Below are positions 48,204 through 59,304 of a DNA stretch of 64,000 bases, one piece after another. Position 1 is the stretch's first letter; every line of letters begins with the position of its first letter. The notes beneath the pieces were generated by a model. The model saw only the letters and a list, made by a program, of their open reading frames with translations. It was not told the DNA's origin and ran no database searches. Position numbers and translations under genes: made by a program. Origin of the DNA: Prochilodus magdalenae (Eukaryota; Chordata; Actinopteri; Characiformes; Prochilodontidae); assembly GCA_024036415.1 (NCBI GenBank), contig JAMWET010001200.1, positions 1-64,000 on the forward strand, given 5' to 3'.

Positions 48204-51200
48204 ATTAGAGGAGGTGTCTTAGTTTATTCCTGATCCCAGCATTTTCTTTCCATTGGTACAGAGCCAGGACAAAGACGGGAAAATGGAATGCCTCACCAGG
48301 AAAGACAGAGGGATGGGAGAGGCAGAAGAGGGGGAGCAGCAGAGGGAGCAGGTGCAAGAGGAGGTGGCAGAGGAAGAGGAGGTGCAGGCGGAGGAGGCGG
48401 GAGAGGAAGAGGTGGTGCAGGAAGAGAGGGTGACAGAGGAAGAGGAGGTGGCAGAGGAGGAGGACATGCAGGAGGAGTACCTGCAGGTGGCAGACTGGAG
48501 GCTGGGAGAGGCAGAGGAGAAAACAGAGGGAGGCCAGATGTCCAGAGGGGGAGAGACGGAGGGGCAATGGTGCAGAGAGACGGAGGGGCAATGGTGCAGA
48601 GAGGCAGAGGAGGAAGGATTGGAGGAGAAGGTCAGAGAGGGAGAGGTGGCCATGGGAGAGGGAATAGTAGAGATGGTACCCCAGAAGTGCGCAAAATTGG
48701 GTACAAACGACTGGAGGAGCTGCTGGGGGAGGACGCCTCCGTGGTGGCCATTACTCTCTCTTCCAGCGCAGAACTGAAGGCTCTGCTGGACGAGAGGACC
48801 TTGCGCCAGGACCTTGTACAACTGCTCTGCCAGGTTCTCCGCAAGGCCTTTCAGTCCAAGCATGACCGCAGGATAGTGCTTCATCTGGCTCGGGTGGTCA
48901 AGGATTCTGCCTTCTTCCAAACCGTGCTCCCACACTATGTGACTGGAATGATGACCGATTACTCCGTCCCTGCCCGGAGGGAGCAGTACCCTCTGCACTT
49001 GGACAACATCATCAGCATCCTGTTGGACGTGGTCAGCATGTTACCCTCCAGCTCTGTGCGCTCAGTCTCAATGCTAGCGGCCCTCCTGAAGCCGGTGGTC
49101 AACCTGCTGCGAGCATCTGGCATAGACATTAGTGACACAATCGATGAAGACCTTGAAAAGATCCAGGGCATGGTGGACCACCTCCAAGAAAAAGCGAGAG
49201 AGGGCACTTTGCGGTCAGACAACTACACCATCCTCATTGGCAATGAGGATGCTCCACCAGGCGAGGAGGACTTCAGGACAATGACCATCTACCCAACTCC
49301 TGAAGAATTCAAACAAGACCAAAAGCCCATTCTGAGACCCAACATCATGTCCCAGAGCTACCCCAGTACGCACGTCTACCTGGACACCCATTTTAGGCTT
49401 CTGAGAGAGGACTTCGTGAGGCCTTTGCGTGAAGGCATCCGGGAGCTTCTTCAAAGTCAGCACGATGAAACTATCGGCATAGTACCAATGAGAAAGAGAC
49501 GCTTCGATGACATAAGAGTCTACTTTGACACCCACCTGATCGTACCACTCTGTACTCCGACTGGCACAGCCTACAGAGTGCAGTTTGACGCACGCCCCCT
49601 TGAGGTCAGATGATAATAAATGTTTAAGGCTATATATACATTACAGGCTTAACATAACTTATTTTCTGTGCCATGTATGTTGTTAATGTAAAAAAGTAAC
49701 ATAACTGAGGAGAAAAATAAAAACATTGGTTAATGATTAAATTCATTGATGATTAAAAGTGCACATCCATTTCCACATGTTTCATGCAGTTACACATTTC
49801 CACCACAGAGGTCTCCAAAACTTACATAGTGCAGCTTTAGCTACTACAGATGGTAAACTTCATGAGCATGTTTAATTTCAGTTCATTGACTTCAGATATG
49901 TAAGCTCATACAATAATGGCTGTTTGTGTGTGTTTGTGATTCACAGTTTGTGCGCTGGGAGAATTCCAAACGGCTGCTGTATGGGTCCCTGGTTTGCCTG
50001 TCTATGGACAATTTTGAAACGTTCCTCTTTGCTACAGTGTCTGACCGAGACCCTAAATTGCTAAAAGAGGGCCAAGTCCAGCTTAGTTTCTCTAGAGACA
50101 GTCGAGCTGAACTGGCCAATGTCCAGGCATCTCACTCTTTTTTGATGGTGGAGACCACTGCATACTTCGAGGCCTACCGCTATGTCTTGGAGGGGCTTCA
50201 GGAGCAAGAAGAAGATGGTCTCCCCTTTCAGAGGTATGGGAATGATGACTTCAGGTGTTCGCTGAGTGTAAAGTGTATCAGCAGAATTTTCTCAGTGGCT
50301 TTATGTCGTAGATGTGATGTGATCTGTAGTTGTAAAAGCATCATTCTTTCTTCAGGTACATTGTGGAATGTAATCCAGACGTCCGTCCTCCAGTGTATCT
50401 TACACAGATAGGAAGAACGTATGATCTGTCCTGCATTGCTGCTGAGGGCCATAAAAGCAGCATAAAACCCTTTAACCCTCTGAATGATGACGCTTGGCCA
50501 ACTGAGGAGCACCTTGGCCTGGATGAGAGCCAGCTTAAAGCCGTCAAACTGGCCCTGACCAAAGAGATGGCCATCATACAGGGACCTCCAGGCACAGGTA
50601 GCAAAACATAGGCCATGATAAATTGAAAATTGTATTTTGCACTGTTGATCCAGCTTATTGACATCTTCAGAAGTGCTTGAATACTAGAACAAAATCTGTA
50701 ACAGGTTTTTACAGGAGGGCAGCATAGAAGTAGCAAGGCTGGAGATAGGTGTACTAGTTTAATGAAGAAAAGAGAGCACATGAAAACGATTTTCATCAAC
50801 TGTGCAGACTCCCGGTGACTAAATGATTTGTTCTGCAGGAAAAACATATGTGGGCCTGAAGATCGCACAAGCTTTGCTGGAGAACTTGGAGGTGTGGTCT
50901 CAAAAGACCCCGATGCTGGTGGTTTGCTACACCAACCATGCTCTAGACCAGTTTCTGGAAGGTACTGGATGCCTAATGCGCTAATTATGTTTCAGAGATC
51001 TATAATGACAAAAGTCAATGGACTATGACTCTACGTCTGATTCCAAAAGCTTTGTAACGAGAAGGTAATGTTGTGTTCATTTCAGGTATCCATGGCTTCT
51101 TGAGGAGAGGGATTGTAAGGGTGGGCGGGCGCAGTAACAGTGAGATACTGAAGCGTTTCGCTCTGCGGGAGCTGACCAGGGCATCAGGCTTCCATAGGGA

Positions 51201-54200
51201 CCTGCCCTCACATCTCAGGAAGGCCTACTCTGAGGTGAGGTGATATACATACGGTATATAGATTTGAAATGATGCTAAAACATAAAAAACGACAAAAATG
51301 GAGATACATGTTTTTCTTTGGACAGCAGTGATAAAAAAAATTAGCATGTACAGAAAACAAACTTATGTCCTCTGTACAGGATGCTGGTGCAGGGAATATA
51401 TATATATATATATATATATATTTGTATATACGTATTTTATTTTTCCAGTTCATTAAAAGAGGAGTAGCTTAGTCTTTCTTCCATAGCCTAGCCTACTGTC
51501 ACAATTTCAAAACTATAGTCTATGCAGGTTATTCTGTTATTGATTATTATAAATCCTACTTTTTCCCTCAGATCTACTCAGAGATGCGTGTAGCAGAACA
51601 TCAGATCATGAAGCAATCAGTCCAGATGGAGTGCACTCTGCGTGGGGTCATTAACGAGCGCTTCCTGCAGCAGTACATATCTGACGAACACTGGTACAGC
51701 CTGAACCTGCTGCCGGTCAGTCAAACAATCCCTGCCACACTCATGCAATCGCTAGTAAAACTGTATGTGTGACTCGAACACAGTTCCCACATTTTGCACT
51801 CGGCTCATCAGTAAAGCACCAACACAACAAACGTAAACATGAAAAACTGATAATGGACTTTTTTTGTATGTATGCGTTTGTTGTTAGTGTTAACACAAGT
51901 TATGTAACAGAATGCTTACTGTTTGTTTACTGCTTGCTTACATTAGTACCGCTACGTGTACATTATGGATTAACTTGTCTGTATCTCTCTGTCTGTCTGG
52001 CTCAGACGACGGATGGATTTGTGCCTGTAGGAGAGAAGCTCTCTGTGATGAAGGAGTGGCTTGGCCTTGGAGATTATGTGTTTCAGCAAGCACGGCCGGC
52101 TGAGTTTGCTGCCAATGGGAATGCAGGTAAAGCTTTTACATACAAAGCTGTGTTTGTATACAGTGCACACAATTATTGACACCTCTGCATTTAACTCTTT
52201 GTATATTTTTCCCTTGCCAATAAAACATCACTTAGTCTTCTCCTGTAACATCGTATATGGCTGGAAAATAGAGAGCAGGGAATTTGAGACTGTTCCTCTT
52301 TCCAGAATCTGTCCAATAATTTTGGAACATGTGGTTAATTACAAATAATGCTTTCTAAAATTAGCTCGTTTTGATAAAGCGTTTGCCATATTTTAAGAAA
52401 TGCTATATTAAAGTTTGCTCTGTAGAATCAACATCAAACCGTATGTGTTCAAACTACATGCTACATACGAGCCACATTTATACTGCATGTCACTAGCTGT
52501 AAAGAGTAAATCAACAGTTGAGTCACATTATTATGACCAGCAAAGCGTAGCTCATTAATGAAGTCACATTTTTGTGGAACTCCCCTGGCCCACTCATCCA
52601 TGTGGAAGGCACTCTTAACCAATTTTGGTATGAATCCATCCTTACTGATCATGTACACCCATACATGCTTATTGTCTTCCCTATGGCGGATGAATTCTTC
52701 AAGCAAGACAATATGACATGCCACATGGCAAATGTCAGCGATTGGTTGTAAGAAAATGACCAAGACAATGACAATGACCCTCCCCCCTAATATGCCAGAC
52801 TTGAAGCCAGTTGAACATCTGTGGGACCACCTTAAACCATGTGTTCACTCTAATGGTCCCCCAACACACCCTCAAGTAGATGGACCAGCCAGGACCTTAC
52901 TGAGTCACTCTAATCCTGTCTAGCTGCTGTCTGTACTGCACACAATGGTTCCTCTGCATATTAGCTGGTGGTCATAATAATGTGAATTGACATATAAAAG
53001 ATGTCTCTTCCTTGCCAGATGCGAATGGTGAGGGTGTGGCAGAGGAAGAGGAGCTCTTGGAAATGGATGAAGAGGCAGATCTAATCCAGGCGGAGAGGAT
53101 CCTGTTGGATGCAGAGCCTCGGGGACGAGATGCCCGTGAACGGAAGAGAGAGCAGGAGGAGACAATGGCAGAGTTAGCTAAGCTTATGCTGGCCATGAAC
53201 CTGGACAAGCCTGATGAGGAGCAGCAGTCACAGGAGCAGCAACAGGGGCAGGGGCAGGCTGCAGGGGCAGAGGAGTGGGAGGTAGGGTATTCATGGAATA
53301 CTAATGACCCTAACGTTGAGTCTTACTTATGGCAGTGTTCATACGGATACATGGCAACTACATAAGCCTTTCATAACAACTGACATAAACTTATATAGAC
53401 ATTTATAAGTGTCAGTTTTTTTTGCTGAGGTGACATTATGGAACATGGTGGCGTTGTGCTAGTGTGTGTTGTGGTGGAATGAGTGGATCAGACACAGCAA
53501 TGCCGCTGGAGTCTGTAAACACCTCAGTGTCACTAAAACTATCCAGCCTACAGCATCCTTTGGACAGCTTCCTGTGGGCAGCATCATGTGATCAAGGACT
53601 AGCGTATGACCAACACAAACTGTGCAGCAGCATATGAGCTATTGTGTCTGCCTGTACATCTACAAGGTGGACCAGCAAGGTAGTAGTGTCTAATAGAGTG
53701 GACAGTCAGTGGACACAGTGTTTAAACACTCTAACTGATCCACACATTCCACCACCAAAACCACCACCACGCCAGTATCACTGGAGAGCTGAGGAAGACC
53801 CACTAACCAAATAGTATCTGCTCACTGGAGGTCTTATGACAGTCCTGACCATTAAAGCAAACTGAAAAATGATGTGCATGGACAGATGGCCCGCAGTCCG
53901 TAGTGGTAAAACAGCAAGGCACACCTATTATAAGTGGTAATTAAATATCCACTTACTTAATGAAGTGGGCAGTCAGACCATGTTTTGTAGTTGCCTATGG
54001 CTCTCTGAAGGAAACATACTGATGGTCATTTGAGAAGTTTACTTATGATCTCTCGTCTATGTGTATGTGCAGACGCAGCGTCACCAGAAGAGGAAGATGA
54101 AGCAGATGATCCGAAAAGAACTAAGGAAGAGCTCAGTCATGACTGAGGAAGAGGAGATGCAAGTGCTAAATGTGTGGCTTCTTCCTCTAAAAGACAGATG

Positions 54201-57200
54201 GAAACTTTATCGGTAATTGCAAGCAACAAACATAAAGCCATTTCCTCAGGAGCCACACCTTGCAGTAAATGTGTGAATTGTGCTATAACTGTTTGTCCAC
54301 TAGATGGCACCATCTAACCATACAAAAGCAAGAAACAGTAGGTTTGAGGTTGAGCCTGCTGCAAGTGAGACATATCAATCAAAGACTCGACTTAGTTTTC
54401 AGATTCATCATTATTTTCTCTCCCTCTGTGTCTTTTTATTTCCCCCTCTCTCTGCAGTCTCTGGGTCCTGCGGTACCGGACTGAACTTCGTGCCAAAGCT
54501 CTTCAGGCCGAACAAATCTATCAGGATGCTGCTGAGCGCCTCGCGGAAGTCCGCCGCCATGAGGATCTGTGCGTGCTTAGGGAAGCCAAAGTCATTGGCA
54601 TGACCACCACGGGGGCAGCCAAGTACCGGCAGGCCCTGCAGGTACTCCGGCCCAGGCTGATAATAGTGGAGGAGGCGGCCGAAGTGCTAGAGGCCCACAC
54701 CATTACTACACTCAGCCAAGACTGCCAGCACCTCATTCTGATTGGAGATCATCAGCAGGTATAGCCAGCATGTAACATATAAGCTCTTGTATTTGAAATA
54801 TGCAGAAGTGTAATGAAGAGACAGTATTTAACCATGACATGCATAACTTGGGTACCCAGCAACGCAGGGCTTTACCTCTGGTCCCACGTGCATTTTTCCA
54901 GCTTTACTGTCTGTGAATACAGACAGTGCAGCCTGTATGTTCCTAATTATAAATGTAATACTGTACGTTGTTATTTATGATTAGTATAGTATTTTCCATC
55001 TGGAATTCCAGTTATAGATCAGTTTGTGTTATATATGTATTATATATAAGTGGCAGGTCACTTAGCTGATGATGACTAATAATGCAAATCTAAATGGCAT
55101 ATAGAAATGTTATCCCAAAGTCAAATATTAATATGTAGTTTTTCTACATATTTTCAACATTTATTTTGTAATATACAACATTATGACAGGTCACTACTAA
55201 AAACACAGTTAGACAATAAATGTAGAGCTACAAGTTAGCTCCTGCATGAAATAAATCAATCCCAGTCCCACAGAACTTATGCAGTGTACAAGCTTGTGCA
55301 CACTGACTCAGCTCATGAAGAGCCCCATAATTATGTGCTTAGTTAAATCAGGTGTGAAAACATTCAAAAATGTGAAGTGCATGAGGACCTGTAGAATCAT
55401 TATGCATATACATTCATATTCTCACGGTATTCCCTGTATCTGTTTCATTGATTTGATTTTGGCATATTCACAGCTGAGACCCAGTGCCACGGTGTATGAA
55501 CTAGCCAAGAACTTCAACCTGGAGGTCTCCATGTTTGAGAGGCTTGTAAAGATGAACTTTCCTTTTGTCAGACTTAACTACCAGGTAAATTCAAACATCA
55601 CTAGCACTGTTATACAAATCAAAATATGGTTATTGAATCTGGTATAATAACATCAGTTAGGCATTTTGAATAGCATTGCTAACTTATGGTTTTACAGCAC
55701 CGAATGAGGCCAGAAATCGCTCGTCTTCTGACTCCTCATATCTACCCAGAACTGGAGAACCACCCTTCTGTGCTGGAGTATGAGAACATCAAGGTCAGCC
55801 TCTTACACATAATCTCCGTTATAAAGTGTCAACTATGCCTTAATGAACTGAGCTGTCATTACAATATATCTAAACTGTCAACATTCTGTATCACCTGCAG
55901 GGAATTCTTACAAACCTCTTCTTTGTGGATCACAAGTCCCGCGAAGAGGAAATAAAGGATGGACGAAGCCATCAGAATCTTCATGAGGCGCAATTTGTGG
56001 TGGCTCTGTGTCGCTACTTGTTGTGTCAGGACTATCAGCCTTCCCAGATCACCATCCTTACAACCTACACTGGGCAGCTCTTCTGCTTACGCAAGCTTAT
56101 GCCCTCCAAGGAGTTTACGGGAGTCAAAGTTCATGTCGTTGACAAGTACCAAGGCGAGGAGAATGACATTGTCATATTGTCGCTGGTGCGCAGCAACCTG
56201 CAAGGCAAAGTTGGATTCTTGCAGATAGCAAACCGTGTTTGCGTGGCACTTTCTCGTGCCAAGAAGGGATTGTATTGCCTTGGGAACATGGAAATGTTTA
56301 GCAAGGTGAAGCTGTGGAGCAACATACTTCACACACTCAGGGAGAAAGGTCAGGTAGGTCAAGCGTTGACACTGAGCTGTCAGAACCACCCAGAAACACG
56401 GACCCTGGTGTTTTGCGCTAACGACTTTAAAAAGGTCCCAGAAGGTGGGTGCAGCAAGCCTTGTGAATATCGCCTGGACTGTGGTCATGTGTGCATCCGC
56501 ATGTGCCATCCCTACGATGTTGACCACAAGGAGTACAAGTGTACCAAAGACTGCCCTAAGGTGCTGTGTACACTTGGGCACAAGTGCCCTCGTCGTTGCC
56601 ATCAGAAGTGTGGTGAATGCATGGTGCGTATAGAAAAAGTCATTCCACAATGCCAGCACAAGCAGATGATGCCCTGCCATCAAGAGCCTGAGTCATTTAC
56701 CTGTCAAGAGCCTTGTCAGAAGACGCTGAGCTGTGGACATCCATGCCAGGCAAGATGTGGAGAGCAATGCAGTGCCTTTTGTAAGGTACCAGTTACCATG
56801 ACGTTAAAATGTGGACACACCCAGGAAGAAGCATGTAGCACAACCAAGAACACCACGAAGCAGCCACCCTGCAGGACCAGGTGCCCTGCGATGCTGAAAT
56901 GTGGGCATCCCTGCTCCGGGTCCTGCCACACATGTCACCAGGGACGCCTCCACAAAGCATGTACACATCACTGTAAGAATATTCTTCCCTGCTCACATCA
57001 GTGCCGTGTGCCCTGCACAAGAGGTTGCCCACCGTGTACACGTCCTTGCGAGAACCGCTGCGTTCACAGTGTATGCAAGAAGAAATGTGGACAGCCATGC
57101 GCCCCTTGTGTTGAACCCTGTGAGTGGCGGTGTGCCCACCAGAGCTGTACTAAACTTTGCCATGAACCATGCGATCGCCCACCGTGCACCGAGAAATGCG

Positions 57201-58357
57201 ACAAAGTCTTGCCCTGCGGACATCCCTGCATTGGGCTTTGCGGAGACCCTTGCCCTAAGAAGTGCCGTGTGTGTGATCGTGAGGAAGTGACCGAAATATT
57301 CTTTGGCAATGAAGATGAGCCGGATTCTTGCTTCATCGAACTAGAAGGCTGTAGGCACATCATCGAATCTACTGCCATGGACCATTACATGGGCATGGAT
57401 GAGGATGAAGGGGCTGATCTTGATCAGCGGGCGATCCGACTGAAGGAGTGCCCTAAGTGTCGCAGGCCAATACGCAGGAATGTGCGCTATGGTGCCCATG
57501 TCAATCGCAGCCTAGCAGAGATTGAAAAGGTGAAGGTGCAGATCAATGGCTTACAGTCTGACATTCAACAAAAGAAGAAAGAGCTGAGGTTGCTGTTGAA
57601 GAGCAAGTTGAACCTTATGGAATACCTTCCAAAAGAACATGCAGAGATCAGTGAGAAGCTCGAGAAATCTGGCCTGTCTCTTATAGACCTCTGGCAGCAG
57701 GAAAACTTGATATCTTTTCTGGAGAGGTTCGGGGAGCTGATAAAGATGCAAAAAGAGAACATGTCTTTTGTAAATGGCTATTCATTCTCGTTGCATGTTG
57801 GCGAATGCCTCAACTTTCTGCTTAATACCTCCCAGATATTCTCAGATCAGCAGGTTAGTGATCTTGAACGTGAAATAAAAAGGCTGTCCCACCTGGCAGA
57901 ACTCTATATGCGCTGCCAAAAGGCTGGAACCAGAGTGCTGGGGATCAGCGTTAATGCAAAGGTGAGACAGATGCGAGAGATCCTGGAGGACACTCAGCCA
58001 TTCACCGAAGAAAAGGACCTTGAAGTGAAGAGGATTTTCAAAGAGATAGATGCTGACCTCCCTCGTACTGGCCTGGGCATCAGTGATGAAGAGAGAGTGA
58101 TGATTGTCAAAGCCATAGGTCTGGCACCTGGCCACTGGTATAAATGCCGCAATGGCCATGTGTATGCCATCGGAGACTGTGGTGGTGCCATGGAAAGTCG
58201 CCGGTGTCCCGAATGCAATGAAACAATCGGTGGAGCCAACCATGCTCTCGCCCAAGGTAACTCTGTGGCAACAGAGATGGATGGGGCACGACATGCTGCC
58301 TGGTCCGAAGGCGCCAATTTGCAGAATTTTGACCCAGGGGACTTAAGGGACCTATAA
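47622..58357 (+). CDS. znfx1: NFX1-type zinc finger helicase ZNFX1
   Basis: 14 coding exons: 47622-47667, 48262-49604, 49947-50233, 50356-50597, 50839-50961, 51086-51234, 51572-51715, 52006-52126, 53019-53281, 54073-54212, 54458-54758, 55474-55584, 55698-55793, 55901-58357; 1,940 aa (human 1,918). An RGG-rich N-terminus (about 30-130) precedes the armadillo-like region. The UPF1-type SF1 helicase shows GPPGTGKT (635-642), VEEAAE (1023-1028), LIGDHQQLRP, VDKYQGEEND (1202-1211) and VALSRAKKG. Cys/His-rich NFX1 fingers (about 1306-1585), a coiled coil, and a C-terminal RZ finger (CRNGH...CGGAM...CPEC, 1866-1905) follow. ZNFX1 is an interferon-induced dsRNA sensor acting at mitochondria with MAVS, and a germ-granule factor in worms. 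The frame is intact throughout. Confidence 0.97.
48121..48203. repeat. CTAT microsatellite in a znfx1 intron
   Basis: About twenty CTAT units ending 58 bp before the acceptor of the large second coding exon. Confidence 0.95.
51265..51335. mobile_element. Solo right end of the 249-bp MITE family
   Basis: Matches the last 60-70 bp of the MITE at 58,612-58,860 ('aaaatggagatac', 'tttttctttggacagc'). The left part is absent. Confidence 0.6.
51397..51421. repeat. TA microsatellite
   Basis: About twelve TA units in a znfx1 intron. Confidence 0.9.
52518..52990 (+). mobile_element. Non-autonomous Tc1-like element with perfect 17-bp TIRs
   Basis: TCACATTATTATGACCA (52,523-52,539) is exactly reversed at 52,969-52,985. 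Inside, the + strand keeps MPDLKPVEHLWDHLK, the C-terminal transposase motif (canonical [12 protein letters not shown]) with its Glu, and an EFFKQDN-like piece. The element is about 465 bp, so the transposase is internally deleted. It ends 33 bp before a znfx1 exon. Confidence 0.8.
53430..53860. repeat. Widespread fish interspersed repeat in a znfx1 intron
   Basis: Shows 'gagtggatcagacacagcaa', 'aaacactctaactgatccac' and 'cactggagagctgaggaaga', related to the repeat at 45,190-45,480. Non-coding. Confidence 0.55.
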
Positions 58358-58543
58358 CATGTTAAATGCATGTGGAGTTTTGTTTTTACTCTCCTTGTGG
58401 GGCATGTGTATGAGCCCTGCTCTGATCGTCTGCCCTATGTTGGACCTCCTTCAGAAAGCAGTGCTGGTTTTAATGAACTGGTTTGCCTTGAGTTTACAAA
58501 GTCAATAGTACGCTTTGAAACTGGAACAATATTTGCATAGCAT

Positions 58544-58549
58544 ATTAAA
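58544..58549 (+). terminator. Polyadenylation signal of znfx1
   Basis: ATTAAA, 187 bp past the stop codon, just before the MITE at 58,612. Confidence 0.6.
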
Positions 58550-58611
58550 CTTTATGTATAAAACAGTGAGGAACATTTAATTGTCCATGCTATGGCCCCT
58601 TAAACTTCATA

Positions 58612-58860
58612 TCGTCGCTGTCCAAAGAAAAACATGTATCTCCAAAATGGCAACTTTACAGGAGAGCCCAAAAACCTCATTTCATATGAATGGAAGTCAA
58701 TGGAACCAGACGTCTTTCCAAGCCATTCTGGGCCGTTTCTGTCTGTCCATTCTTAATGAAATTTCCACACAGTGTAAACAGCAGCGCATGTGATCAAATG
58801 AGACATAAAAGTAAAAATCAACAAAAATGGAGATACAGGTTTTTCTTTGGACAGCGACGG
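58612..58860. mobile_element. 249-bp MITE downstream of znfx1
   Basis: Flanked by TA on both sides, with inverted ends TCGTCGCTGTCCAAAGAAAA and the reverse ending ACAGCGACGG. It has the same length as the copy at 18,683-18,931 and no coding content. Confidence 0.85.
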
Positions 58861-58963
58861 TATACTGTCTCTTTTCTGGTGTTGTTTTACCCAGTAGGCA
58901 CAATACCCCTGGTACTTAAAGGGGGGTCCCATGTTGACTGGCTAGTCCTCCTAGCTCACTCAC

Positions 58964-59304
58964 CCTGGCGGCGCTGATGTTAGCTTCAGTGGCAACAAAA
59001 CGCTTGGTTTAGCAATTCTACCTCTGGAAGGGCTCTTTAATAGTTTGGTATTGTGTTCTTCCATACACTGATGGAGATCTTGCACATGCCTTTGGTCTTC
59101 AGTTTGAGAAAGGAGTACTCTTTCCACCAAACTCCTGGCAAAATTGGCAAAGTTAAAGTTTATTAGAGGTGCAGTTGCAAGGCTATGATAACCCACCTGG
59201 GTGAGGTAATCTACTACATCTGCACATTGAGACAGTTCAGTGCTGCATCTATAGTTATTCAAGAATGGCAAAAATTGAGCCTCGCTAATTGTGGGTGAAG
59301 CAGG
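58964..59304 (-). other. Candidate minus-strand exon of unknown gene
   Basis: On the minus strand a 341-bp segment is open in one frame. It is preceded by a fair acceptor (ctgtttag|CC) and followed by a strong donor (CCAGG|gtgagt). It encodes about 113 residues with motifs such as FLPFLNNYRCSTELSQCADV and LVERVLLSQTEDQRHV. I recognise no family. It may be an exon of a gene beyond the window, or a piece of a mobile element. Confidence 0.3.

Noticed and set aside
48219..48998. 259-codon open frame on the minus strand
   Set aside because: It is the reverse of the GGA/GAG-rich znfx1 exon, with Ser/Pro/His-rich composition and no domain.
56087..56683. 198-codon minus-strand frame
   Set aside because: It is antisense to the znfx1 helicase and zinc-finger exon, with no independent signal.
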